Assembly (NCBI GenBank): GCA_029261895.1
Contig: JAJDAK010000091.1
Span: forward strand, 1 to 64,000
DNA from: Deltaproteobacteria bacterium
GTDB taxonomy: Bacteria > Myxococcota_A > UBA9160 > SZUA-336
DNA length: 64,000 nucleotides
Reading direction: 5' to 3'
Shown: one piece after another, positions 1 through 8,623 of the stretch
Position numbering within the stretch: position 1 is the stretch's first letter
How the letters are laid out: every line of letters starts with the position of its first letter
Translations under genes and position numbers: made by a program
The notes under the pieces: generated by a model
What the model was told of the DNA's origin: nothing
Database searches by the model: none
What the model saw: the letters and a program-made list of their open reading frames with translations, nothing else

Positions 1-876
1 GATGAGATGGGCTTCGTCGTCCGCGTGTATGTTGATGCGAACGGGAACGATTCCGCTTACCACCGGCGAGCCGTCCTTGGCGGGAGCATCGCTCGTGGGT
101 ACGGCGATCGAGAACCGTGGCTCATGGCAGTCTTCAGGTGCGTGGTTCGCATGACGAAAACTCGCACCCCGATCAACCCATGCGTGCTCGTCCGTACGCG
201 CCGCCATACCCTCGGGACCGCTCACGATAATGCTGTTCGCTGGGAGGGAAAATGCCGTCAGGTTGATGTCGAGGTTTGGATGCTTGCGCAAATTGAAGAG
301 ACCCGATTTATCCATGCCCTCAAAGGGGATCACATGCTCCCCCGCCTCGAGAGGAATCCAGTCGTGGGTCGTATTCATCACGGGCAGGCCACGGATGCCC
401 GTGCGAAGTCGCACATAACTCGCGGCGGGCAACGCGAAATGCAATTTATTCTTCTCACGATCGAAGGTGAAGCGACGCGCAAGAACCTCTTCCCCACCTC
501 CAATAGCCGCCGCACCGTACTGCGCTGTTCGTCCAGCGCTCTGTGTTTCGATGGCATACAGATAGACGCCCGGGGTTACGGGCTGGCTCACATCGTCTTT
601 CCCATCCCATGCGACCTCAATCTCGGCCGCTTGCTGCTCGGGCAATGAGAACGTTCGAATGATCTCACCATTGCCACGACGAATCTTGACTTGCACAGCT
701 GCAGGCTGCGTGAGCTGAAACGTAAGCTTCGCGGACTCATCGACCTCCACGGTCTTTTGGTCGACGGATACGCGGCGGACCTGCAATACACTCGAATCCG
801 ACATCGGAATTAAGCTCTGCGCGCACGAAAGCGCGCATAAGGAAAATGCGATGGCGAAGGGTCGCGCTAACGCCAT
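1..876 (-). CDS. Exported protein with FlgD-like Ig module, 3' end cut by window edge
   Basis: The reading frame is open from an ATG at 876 to the left edge, giving 292 residues without a stop. The N-terminus is a hydrophobic signal peptide ending in an Ala-Leu-Ser-Cys stretch, so it may be a lipoprotein or an ordinary Sec substrate. Residues about 30-115 form one module with a VAWDGKDD turn followed by PGVYLYAIE, the pattern of FlgD-like Ig domains found in extracellular proteins. The rest shows no motif I recognise. It is the last visible gene of a three-gene minus-strand operon and overlaps the TolB-like gene by 10 bases. Function is unknown; a cell-surface or secreted role is inferred from the signal and the shared module. 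Confidence 0.75.
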   Translation of the reverse strand, partial: MALARPFAIAFSLCALSCAQSLIPMSDSSVLQVRRVSVDQKTVEVDESAKLTFQLTQPAAVQVKIRRGNGEIIRTFSLPEQQAAEIEVAWDGKDDVSQPVTPGVYLYAIETQSAGRTAQYGAAAIGGGEEVLARRFTFDREKNKLHFALPAASYVRLRTGIRGLPVMNTTHDWIPLEAGEHVIPFEGMDKSGLFNLRKHPNLDINLTAFSLPANSIIVSGPEGMAARTDEHAWVDRGASFRHANHAPEDCHEPRFSIAVPTSDAPAKDGSPVVSGIVPVRINIHADDEAHLI

Positions 877-1718
877 CGTGCTTCCTTAACTGCACCACTT
901 CCAGCAATTAGGGGAAGTGGGTCGTTGCCTTCGCGATCCATCTGCCAGATCTCGAGTTTTCCGCCGCGCATGGACGTAAAGGCCAAGCGTTGACCATCCG
1001 GTGACCACGCGGGCTCGGTATCAATCCCCGGTGAGTTCGTAAGCCGGCGTTCCTTCCCTGTTTTCCAGTCTCGACTCCAGATCTCGAAATCACCCGTACG
1101 ATCCGATGTAAAGACCAACGTTTTGCCATCGGGTGACCACGCGGGATGTTGGTTATGCGCATCGTTCTTCACCACGACTGCGCCTTCACTCCCATCTGCG
1201 GCAACACGCAGTATCTGCGAGCGCGTCGGGCCATCCGTACGAACGTACGCGAGCGCATGACTATCGGGCGACCAGGTGGATTGGATCTGCAACCCAGGAC
1301 CACGCGTGATCACATTGCGTTCCTTGCCCTCGACGCTCAGCAGCCAAATACTGCTGGTATCCCGCACGTCGGTTCGCAACCGAGAAACCGCAAGGTGCAT
1401 TCCATCGGGCGACCAGGTGGGATCCACGGCCGGCGTGGCCTCCGCGTAGACCTGTGACTCACGAAGGGTCGCACTTTCGACCCTGTAGAGTTCGTTGTTA
1501 TGACTTCTAAACGTCACATCTCCATCGGGCCCCCAGCACGGGTCACGCTTGTCGAAAGGGGTGGCTGTAAGCGCTCTGCCCTCAGTACTTACTTCATCAT
1601 AGACCCAAACCTGCCAATAGCCCTCGGTGAGCCGCAAGTGCACGATCGATTCCGATGCGAACGCGGCGGTTGTCAAAGACCCACACACAAGCAAACAGAG
1701 GATCCAACAGCGGCTCAT
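867..1718 (-). CDS. TolB-like beta-propeller protein, exported
   Basis: The 283-residue protein starts with a signal peptide (hydrophobic residues 5-20, Ala-x-Ala site near 22). It then carries about five WD40/PD40-type blades, seen as repeated WSPDG/WSPDS motifs followed by LAF or LVF strands and xxIW segments. This is the PD40 propeller of periplasmic TolB-like proteins. There is no tol-pal context and no TolB N-terminal domain, so it is not TolB itself. The start codon overlaps the stop of the upstream giant gene (ATGA), so translation is probably coupled. A scaffold or ligand-binding role outside the inner membrane is inferred. Confidence 0.85.
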   Translation of the reverse strand: MSRCWILCLLVCGSLTTAAFASESIVHLRLTEGYWQVWVYDEVSTEGRALTATPFDKRDPCWGPDGDVTFRSHNNELYRVESATLRESQVYAEATPAVDPTWSPDGMHLAVSRLRTDVRDTSSIWLLSVEGKERNVITRGPGLQIQSTWSPDSHALAYVRTDGPTRSQILRVAADGSEGAVVVKNDAHNQHPAWSPDGKTLVFTSDRTGDFEIWSRDWKTGKERRLTNSPGIDTEPAWSPDGQRLAFTSMRGGKLEIWQMDREGNDPLPLIAGSGAVKEARWR

Positions 1719-4700
1719 CGATACACCGTCACCAGACCATCGCGTTGCGTCGAAACTCCTGACGCGGTGTCCGTCGCCTGTACAACAACGCGATAGAGAC
1801 CTTCCAGCGCGACCACATCCCCGGCATCGTTACGTCCATCCCAAACAAATTCGTGAAAACCGGACGACTGCACTGTGAGCGGAAGAACCTCGCGTACGAA
1901 ATTTCCATTCGGTCCATAGACTTCAACCAGAACCACGGCGTCGCGCGAAAGCGTGTATTCAATGTTCGTCGCACCGGCGAGCGTCGGATGGAACACATAG
2001 GGATTGGTACGGAATCCATCGATTCTCAGTTCGGGATACTTCACTACGACGGAATGCCGTTCCAAAGACTCAGGAAAATCTGCGAATAACAAAAAATTGG
2101 CTGTTACGACGTTCCCATTCGGATCTCTGCCATCCCAGACGATACGATTGCCGCCCTCGGATACAACAACACTATCCATGAGCGTCGTGATCACAGTGGC
2201 GTCGAAGGAGTTATGAACTCTCATCGTCTGCCTCGCGTTCTTGTCTAGGTCAAACGTGATCTCGAGTTCATCGTTCTCCCAGCCATTGATCTCATCGAGA
2301 AAGAAGAGACTCAGTTCTCCGTTGAACATGAAGTTGCTCCACCGCGCGCCGCCCGGAAGAGGAAACGGCAGCTCAAAAACTGGGGGATCATTGTAGTTAT
2401 GATTGTTCAAGGAGTTATCCACAGCTCGGATAACGGGATAGTACGCATCCTCTTGCACAACTCTTCCGTTCGGGTCGGTCCCGTCCCAAATAACCTGGTA
2501 GTTACCCGCAGCTTGGAACACACCATTGACCAGGCGTTTCACTACGGTCCCCGTGTCAGCCTCAGCAACATCAAACGTCACCGTGTAGTCACTTGCCAAC
2601 GTATAGGAAAACGTGGTGCTCTCCCCGGCGAGTGGATTAATCACAGTCGGGACAAGGTCGAGACTCGTTAGATCCACACGATCGAATAGCAAATCCACTT
2701 CGTCCTCGTTCACGTTACCCGCAAGGTCCGTGACACGTAGTGTCACGCGGTGGGGGAGGTTCGAAAAGACCGTGTTCGGGAGCCCATCTCCCGTCAAAAT
2801 ACCCAACTCTGCCGACGTGACCGGACTCGAACTCGACTTAAAGAATATCTCCGAACCAACATCAATACGCTCCCAGAACAACTTGTAGTCCGAGAAGTTC
2901 AAGTCCCCTGCACTGCCGACGAAACCAATTTCCCCGAAGTCCAACACTGGTGTGGGATCGACCGGTGTATCGATCTGCGCAACTGGCGGGATCGTATCGA
3001 GAACCGAAATCGTTGATGTATTCGACACGCTTACGCCCGAAAGCGAATCGGTAAACACCGCCTCATAGGTGTAGTCCCCATCTGGAGCAAGCGGTCCGGT
3101 AGATGTATCTCCGTCCCAAAGTGATAGAACCTTCGCTCCCGTATAAGGAAACGACTCAACAACTTGATTCCCCGCATCACGAACATTGATCAACAAGTCG
3201 CCGAACGTGGATGTATCGAGCGTAGCGAGCGAGTTATCGAACACGCCATCATCGTTGGGTGAGAAGTATGGTGTAACAGCGGTAAATCGAGGCTCGTCCA
3301 AAATTCTGATCTGAATTTCATGATCCGTCGGATCCGCGCCCAGGTAGTTAACGCGAAGGCGCAGCTTCGTAATACCCCCGAAGTGTGGCGTCCATTGTGC
3401 AAGTTGACCGTCCTGGACTGCCGTTGCGCTGGAAAAAATCGGAATGAATAGGCCTTCTGCTCCAGGTCCTCGCTGGTAGGAAAGCTCGTAAGAAACGAAA
3501 CCCGGCCCATCTGCGGTTCCAGTGATCGTAAGGAGCTGGTTCGCCAGCACACCAGCAGAGTGCGTAGGGCTATCGATGTGTGCATGCTCCCGCGTACTAT
3601 CAACCGTAACTTCGCCGAGAATCGCTGGCGCGGCGGTCGAGGTACTAGTTTCCGTCGCGGTGAGAATATAGATGTATTTACCATCAGCCACGGTGGCGCC
3701 GCCGGTATCCCGCCCGTCCCAGTCGGTGTCGTATGTCAAGCCCGAACCCGATGCACTACCGACAAGTAACAAACTTGAATCGCGAATATCAAGCGACCAA
3801 TCCGCACTACCCGAGAACCGACCACCGATATCCGTGGAGTTAGAAACTGGAAGAAACTGCCGCGGCTCCGCAAACGCATCCACGGTATAGAAGTTCGGGT
3901 CCGGTGGACCCCCAAGCCAAGGATTCACACGAACATTGCCAATAATCCGGCTATTCGGATCGTTGGCACTTCCCAACCAATTGAGACGAGCATCGATCGC
4001 GTTCGATGCGCCGGTGTACTCAATCGCTGCAACACTGTTGCCTGATAGGTCGTTGTTTCGAATCTTGTGAAGGATCCCGGACTGTGTCATGCGTAGACCC
4101 ACATTAGACCCCGAAACAACGTTGAACCGAATATCTGCGTTCGTTGTGCACTGAATCCCCGCGTCGGTGTTATCCACGATAGTGTTTGAAAGAATCCTCG
4201 AAAACTGGCCCGCTCCACAGAGGATTCCAAACGTGCCATTGTCTCGAAGGATGTTCTGCTCAAGGGTTGCGCTGGTATCGACCCGAATCCCTGCACCCAT
4301 GCTTTCACGTACGATCGTGTTGCGAACCAGGGGATTGCCACCGAAGAGCCCGAGCCCGTACGACGAAGAGAAATTCCCGCCGTACTCAATGACCGCGTAT
4401 TCGATCTTGCTGCGCGAATCTGTACGGCCATTAAAAACAATGCCTCCCCAATGTACGGGCGCGTTCGGGTCAGCGGCGGTAAACCGTATAGGGTTGGCGG
4501 CAGTGCCCAGTACCTGCATTCCGCCATCACCGTTCTGCGTGACCTGAACCGATCCAAGGCTGAAGCGGAGATCAGCTCCTGCCTCGATGGTGAGCATTGG
4601 ATTGCTCGAATGGTCAACTACGATTCCGTTGACGACTTGATAGATCAGCGTCCCCGGCCAGGTCGCATCTTCTTCCAATTCGTCTGGCGTTACGACGACT

Positions 4701-7045
4701 TCGCTTATGCCTGGTAAGATGCCACCGATGGTATTTTGTTCGAAGACAGCGCCGACCCATGACACGCGAAGCTCAAAGGGGCGTCCCGCCTCGTAGTCTG
4801 GAACTTGATTGCCAAAAACCTGAGACCCCTTCTTCCTGCTGTTCATTCGGATCCCGCCGTGGAAAGTAGAATCTCGAATGACAGCGCCCGACACGGGCAG
4901 CGCGTCCAGTGCAAATTCGGTAGGAGACGAAAAGAATTCGGAGTTGGAGATGGTTGGTGTCCCTCCACTCACCTTCAAACCCCAGGTTCCCGTTGCATCC
5001 GTCGTTACTTGGTCGACGACGGTATTTGTTCCATTCGACACTTCCAGTGCACCCTGACCTCGATTCAGAATCGTCACGTTCTCGACCGTTGTATCGTCTG
5101 TAACAAAAAGCGCAGGACCGAATCCCCCGGCGTCTCGAATTTGGACGTGACGCAGCACGGAAGCCGTTGCATTGGCTTGCACGACGATTTGCCCCCAAAA
5201 CCCGGGGCCTGGCGTAGGACTGTCGCCGCGGAAAATGACGGGTGCTTCCACCGTTCCATCCGCGATCAACGCACTGGGATTAAGTCCAAGCGTGAAGCTT
5301 CGGCTCGCCGCCATCAACACCTCGACACCGGGTTCCAACGTGAGCGTGGGTGATAGAGCACCCGCGAGATCGATACTGTTTTCAAGACGATAGTGGAAGC
5401 CCGACGTCCAAGTGCCAGACTCCTTAATCGTTCCGCCTGTCACGATGAGATCAGCCGGCGGCACCAGGGCCGAGTACGTATTTCCGCCCGTCATCTTGGC
5501 AACGACGTTTGGATGGAGTCGGTGAGGATTCGCGGACGAATAGTTCTGGAACTCATTGCCCATCGCGATCGCACCCAAACTCTCGCCCGTCGCACGAACG
5601 CTGCCATCAAGTTTTGAGTTCAGTAGTTGAAACGAGCCAAACCCCGCAATATCCAACGCGCGCGATCCCACGGGCGCGGCCAGATTGAAACCCGTCATTA
5701 CGGGAGCCCCGCTCGCCACATCGACCGCATCTCCCGATCCATTTCGAACCGTGACTCGGTTCAGGACGATGGAATCAACCACAGTCTGCAAACTCAAACC
5801 CACGGCCGCGTATTCGATCACGACGTTCTCAAAGCGACTTGTGGCAAGCGCGTTCTGCAGCAGTGAAACACCCTGCCAATTCCCAGGCGCGGGCGACGCA
5901 AGATCCGACGTAAAGCGAATGGGCGAAACTGCGGTCCCCATGGCGTTGATACCAGCGGGATCAAAGGTGCCAAACGAAATCCAAATCCGACGCGACTGCT
6001 GGACGCGCACTTCGACGCCGGCCTCTATTGTAAGCGTGGCACCGTTTTGTACCGTGATGTCGGATGTCACGACGTAAGGACTGCCGAGTAGCGTCCACGT
6101 CGTATCCGACGTGATGCTACCGCCAACATTCGTGGGTCCGCCGTTACAACCGAGGTCTTCATCGACGCCGCCGTCACAATCGTTGTCTATGCCGTCGCAG
6201 ATTTCTAATTCGGGCGAGGTATTGCTCTGGCATGAGGTACCACCCCCGACCAAGCACGAAAGAGTCCCAGCGCTGCAAATTCCGAGGTCGGCCGCCTCGC
6301 ACACGCCACCAGTGCTGAAGTCTTCGTCGATCTGGCCATCGCAGTCGTTATCGAGCATGTCGCAAAGCTCGGTGACCGGCGTGTTGATCGCTTCGCAGGT
6401 TTCGGTTCCGGTCGGACCACCGGGGCACGCGGTCAATCCCGCGGCACACTCGCCAAGAAGCCCTGTCGAACACGGAAGCCCTGCGGTGCAGGTACTGGAG
6501 GAAACGCATGTACCATCGTCATCATCACTAACCGCAAAGTCGCCGTTGGTATCGGCCGCATCAACGCAGGTATGGTGCTGATCGCAAACCGTCCGCACAC
6601 GCGGACCTATCGAAATGCACTTATCCTGCTCCCATACTTTGCAACGCACGCGGCCAACGAGAGGAATGGCGTCGATGCACGCGATGTAGGGCCCGCGGGA
6701 CTTCTCCACGCGCCCGCAGGTGGCCGCCTTGTACATCTTCAGAAGGACCGACTTGCACTTACGGCGAAGGGTTATATCAACCGCATCTTTAATGACCTGC
6801 TTCGTACATTTTTTGTAATCCTTCCGCTTCGCGCCGGGTGTCACTCCGTCGTAAAAAGCACAAGGGCAGATGGACTCAACGGCTTGTCGCGTGGTTTCAA
6901 GGTCGATGAGGTCTTGCGCGATTTGGACTGGATCACCACCAAGACACTTCTGCGCAAACACCGTCGTTGGGTAAGCGAACGCAAATACCCAGAGGGATAC
7001 GCAGCTGATTCTCACGATCCAAGAAGCGACGATGGGCAACGGCAT
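1715..7045 (-). CDS. Giant exported protein: Cys-rich N-terminus, MopE motifs, parallel beta-helix, FlgD-like repeats
   Basis: This 1776-residue protein has a signal peptide with Ala-x-Ala cleavage near residue 31. A cysteine-rich segment follows to about 200. Two MopE-type motifs (CDMLDNDCDGQIDEDF and CDGIDNDCDGGVDEDLGC) lie near 225 and 283, with an Asp-rich possible calcium loop just before. From about 310 to 1100 there are right-handed beta-helix repeats with many short Asn/Val/Ile strands. From about 1130 to the end come several FlgD-like modules marked by WDG turns (WDGRDTGG, WDGDTST, WDGTDPNG, WDGRDPNG, WDGRNDAG). No LPXTG, autotransporter or OmpA anchor is visible. It heads the operon with the propeller and FlgD-like genes. 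A surface adhesin, polysaccharide-binding or matrix protein is possible; no substrate is evident. Confidence 0.85.
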   Translation of the reverse strand: MPLPIVASWIVRISCVSLWVFAFAYPTTVFAQKCLGGDPVQIAQDLIDLETTRQAVESICPCAFYDGVTPGAKRKDYKKCTKQVIKDAVDITLRRKCKSVLLKMYKAATCGRVEKSRGPYIACIDAIPLVGRVRCKVWEQDKCISIGPRVRTVCDQHHTCVDAADTNGDFAVSDDDDGTCVSSSTCTAGLPCSTGLLGECAAGLTACPGGPTGTETCEAINTPVTELCDMLDNDCDGQIDEDFSTGGVCEAADLGICSAGTLSCLVGGGTSCQSNTSPELEICDGIDNDCDGGVDEDLGCNGGPTNVGGSITSDTTWTLLGSPYVVTSDITVQNGATLTIEAGVEVRVQQSRRIWISFGTFDPAGINAMGTAVSPIRFTSDLASPAPGNWQGVSLLQNALATSRFENVVIEYAAVGLSLQTVVDSIVLNRVTVRNGSGDAVDVASGAPVMTGFNLAAPVGSRALDIAGFGSFQLLNSKLDGSVRATGESLGAIAMGNEFQNYSSANPHRLHPNVVAKMTGGNTYSALVPPADLIVTGGTIKESGTWTSGFHYRLENSIDLAGALSPTLTLEPGVEVLMAASRSFTLGLNPSALIADGTVEAPVIFRGDSPTPGPGFWGQIVVQANATASVLRHVQIRDAGGFGPALFVTDDTTVENVTILNRGQGALEVSNGTNTVVDQVTTDATGTWGLKVSGGTPTISNSEFFSSPTEFALDALPVSGAVIRDSTFHGGIRMNSRKKGSQVFGNQVPDYEAGRPFELRVSWVGAVFEQNTIGGILPGISEVVVTPDELEEDATWPGTLIYQVVNGIVVDHSSNPMLTIEAGADLRFSLGSVQVTQNGDGGMQVLGTAANPIRFTAADPNAPVHWGGIVFNGRTDSRSKIEYAVIEYGGNFSSSYGLGLFGGNPLVRNTIVRESMGAGIRVDTSATLEQNILRDNGTFGILCGAGQFSRILSNTIVDNTDAGIQCTTNADIRFNVVSGSNVGLRMTQSGILHKIRNNDLSGNSVAAIEYTGASNAIDARLNWLGSANDPNSRIIGNVRVNPWLGGPPDPNFYTVDAFAEPRQFLPVSNSTDIGGRFSGSADWSLDIRDSSLLLVGSASGSGLTYDTDWDGRDTGGATVADGKYIYILTATETSTSTAAPAILGEVTVDSTREHAHIDSPTHSAGVLANQLLTITGTADGPGFVSYELSYQRGPGAEGLFIPIFSSATAVQDGQLAQWTPHFGGITKLRLRVNYLGADPTDHEIQIRILDEPRFTAVTPYFSPNDDGVFDNSLATLDTSTFGDLLINVRDAGNQVVESFPYTGAKVLSLWDGDTSTGPLAPDGDYTYEAVFTDSLSGVSVSNTSTISVLDTIPPVAQIDTPVDPTPVLDFGEIGFVGSAGDLNFSDYKLFWERIDVGSEIFFKSSSSPVTSAELGILTGDGLPNTVFSNLPHRVTLRVTDLAGNVNEDEVDLLFDRVDLTSLDLVPTVINPLAGESTTFSYTLASDYTVTFDVAEADTGTVVKRLVNGVFQAAGNYQVIWDGTDPNGRVVQEDAYYPVIRAVDNSLNNHNYNDPPVFELPFPLPGGARWSNFMFNGELSLFFLDEINGWENDELEITFDLDKNARQTMRVHNSFDATVITTLMDSVVVSEGGNRIVWDGRDPNGNVVTANFLLFADFPESLERHSVVVKYPELRIDGFRTNPYVFHPTLAGATNIEYTLSRDAVVLVEVYGPNGNFVREVLPLTVQSSGFHEFVWDGRNDAGDVVALEGLYRVVVQATDTASGVSTQRDGLVTVYR

Positions 7046-7185
7046 GAGTCCTTGTCAGCAAGGGAAAAACTCCATGAACTCTTGACGCGCAAGCCCCTAA
7101 AAGTCAAGCAAATTTGACTATACGGCTGCCGCTTTTGACTAGTCGGCCCGATGCTCCCGAAGGCGTGAAGTAACGAGGCTGGAGA

Positions 7186-8622
7186 TCAAATCTCTTTCGA
7201 ACGAATCACCGTAAGCTTTTCGATCTGCATGTCATCAAACGTGTAGGGAATGCCGCCGGTGCCGAGACCGGATTGTCGAATGCCTGCGAAAGGCATCCAG
7301 TCGACGCGGAAGGCTGTGTGCTCATTGACGCCAACCATTGCAGCATCGAGTCGGCTCGAGACACGCAGCGCGGTATCGATGTTCTTGGTGAAGACCGCCG
7401 CTTGAAATGCGAAGGGCAAATCATTGGCACGCGCAACACCTTCGTCGAGAGTTTCGACGGGGTAGACACAGATCACCGGGCCAAAGACTTCCTGCGTGCT
7501 GAGTTTTGCGCCAGCCGGCGGATCGAAGAGCACCGTCGGGGAGTAGGTGGTTGCGGACAACGCTTTGCCACCGCCCACAAGCTCTGCGCCGCCGTCTATT
7601 GCCTCGCGCACCCAGGTATCCACGCGGGTTACTTCGGCTTCGCGAATCAATGGGCCCACTTCGGTATCGGGGAGCGTTGGGTCGCCGACTTTCATCGCGG
7701 ACCCGGCACTCGCCAAACGCTGCGCAAGATCGCGCGCAATGGAGCGCTCCGCAAACACGCGCTGCACCGATACGCAAACCTGACCCGCGTGATAGAAGCC
7801 GCCCTTCGCGAGCAGCGACGTCGCATCATCGAGGTCGGCATCGGCCGCGACCACGACGGGCGCAGCACCACCGTGCTCGAGCGCACAGCGTGCACCCGGT
7901 GCGAGCTGACTTCGAAGCATCCAACCCACGCGTCCACTACCAATGAAAGTAAAGAAGCCTACGCGCGGATCGGCGACCATGGCGCCCGCAGTTTCAAGAC
8001 TGTCGACCAGCAAACACTGACCCCATTCCTTGGGTAAGCCAGCTTCATGCAGGATTTCGACGATGCGCCAACACGAAAGCGGTGTTGCTTCCGCGGGCTT
8101 CACAATAAACGGGCAGCCCGCCGCAACCGCGGGCCCAACCTGGTGCACGATCAAATTCAAAGGATGGTTGAACGCCGAAAACGCGAGCACGACGCCGATA
8201 GGTTCATGTCGCGTAAACGCGAGTCGATTCTGTGATGCGGCGTTGATGCCCATCGGAATTTCACGACCCGCTTGTGTGCGGGCCAACTCGACGCAGGTTT
8301 TGAAACCGTCGATCGCACGGTCGATCTCAACCAACGAGTCTGGCAGCGGCTTGCCACCTTCTCGCGCGGCCTCGAGCGCGAGTGACTCTCGGCGCTGCTG
8401 CATCAGTGCCTGTGCGCGTTCCAGAATGGCGATTCGTTGCGGCACATCAAGCCAGGTGTCCCGATTCCGGTAGAGTCCGTGCGCATTTTCAAAAGCGCGC
8501 TCAACCACGGCACGGTCACCGGTTTCGACGCTGCCGATCTTCGAGCCGTCGAACGGCGCGGTAACGTCAAGCGATCCCGTCGCGTTAGATCCCGGGACAA
8601 GAAGCGAAAAGGACGTGCTCAT
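7186..8622 (-). CDS. NAD(P)-dependent aldehyde dehydrogenase
   Basis: The 478-residue protein has the usual length and motifs of the ALDH superfamily. It shows the catalytic Asn in FNHPLN (about 152), the cofactor Lys in IVKPAEATP (175), the general-base Glu in LEHGG (249, where LELGG is usual) and the nucleophile Cys in AGQVCVS (283). The family oxidises an aldehyde to an acid with NAD or NADP in the cytoplasm. The sequence style recalls the lactaldehyde, phosphonoacetaldehyde and non-phosphorylating glyceraldehyde-3-phosphate group, but the substrate cannot be read off. It starts one base after the stop of the acetolactate synthase-like gene, so the two probably act on one pathway. Confidence 0.9.
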   Translation of the reverse strand: MSTSFSLLVPGSNATGSLDVTAPFDGSKIGSVETGDRAVVERAFENAHGLYRNRDTWLDVPQRIAILERAQALMQQRRESLALEAAREGGKPLPDSLVEIDRAIDGFKTCVELARTQAGREIPMGINAASQNRLAFTRHEPIGVVLAFSAFNHPLNLIVHQVGPAVAAGCPFIVKPAEATPLSCWRIVEILHEAGLPKEWGQCLLVDSLETAGAMVADPRVGFFTFIGSGRVGWMLRSQLAPGARCALEHGGAAPVVVAADADLDDATSLLAKGGFYHAGQVCVSVQRVFAERSIARDLAQRLASAGSAMKVGDPTLPDTEVGPLIREAEVTRVDTWVREAIDGGAELVGGGKALSATTYSPTVLFDPPAGAKLSTQEVFGPVICVYPVETLDEGVARANDLPFAFQAAVFTKNIDTALRVSSRLDAAMVGVNEHTAFRVDWMPFAGIRQSGLGTGGIPYTFDDMQIEKLTVIRSKEI

Positions 8623-8623
8623 A

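Noticed and set aside
1..648. Plus-strand frame at the left edge
   Set aside because: The minus strand is open over the full 876 bases with a signal peptide and a FlgD-like module, so the plus frame is a shadow.
7273..8037. Long plus-strand frame opposite the aldehyde dehydrogenase
   Set aside because: It is the complement of clear ALDH coding sequence; composition is antisense-like (Arg, His, Cys rich).
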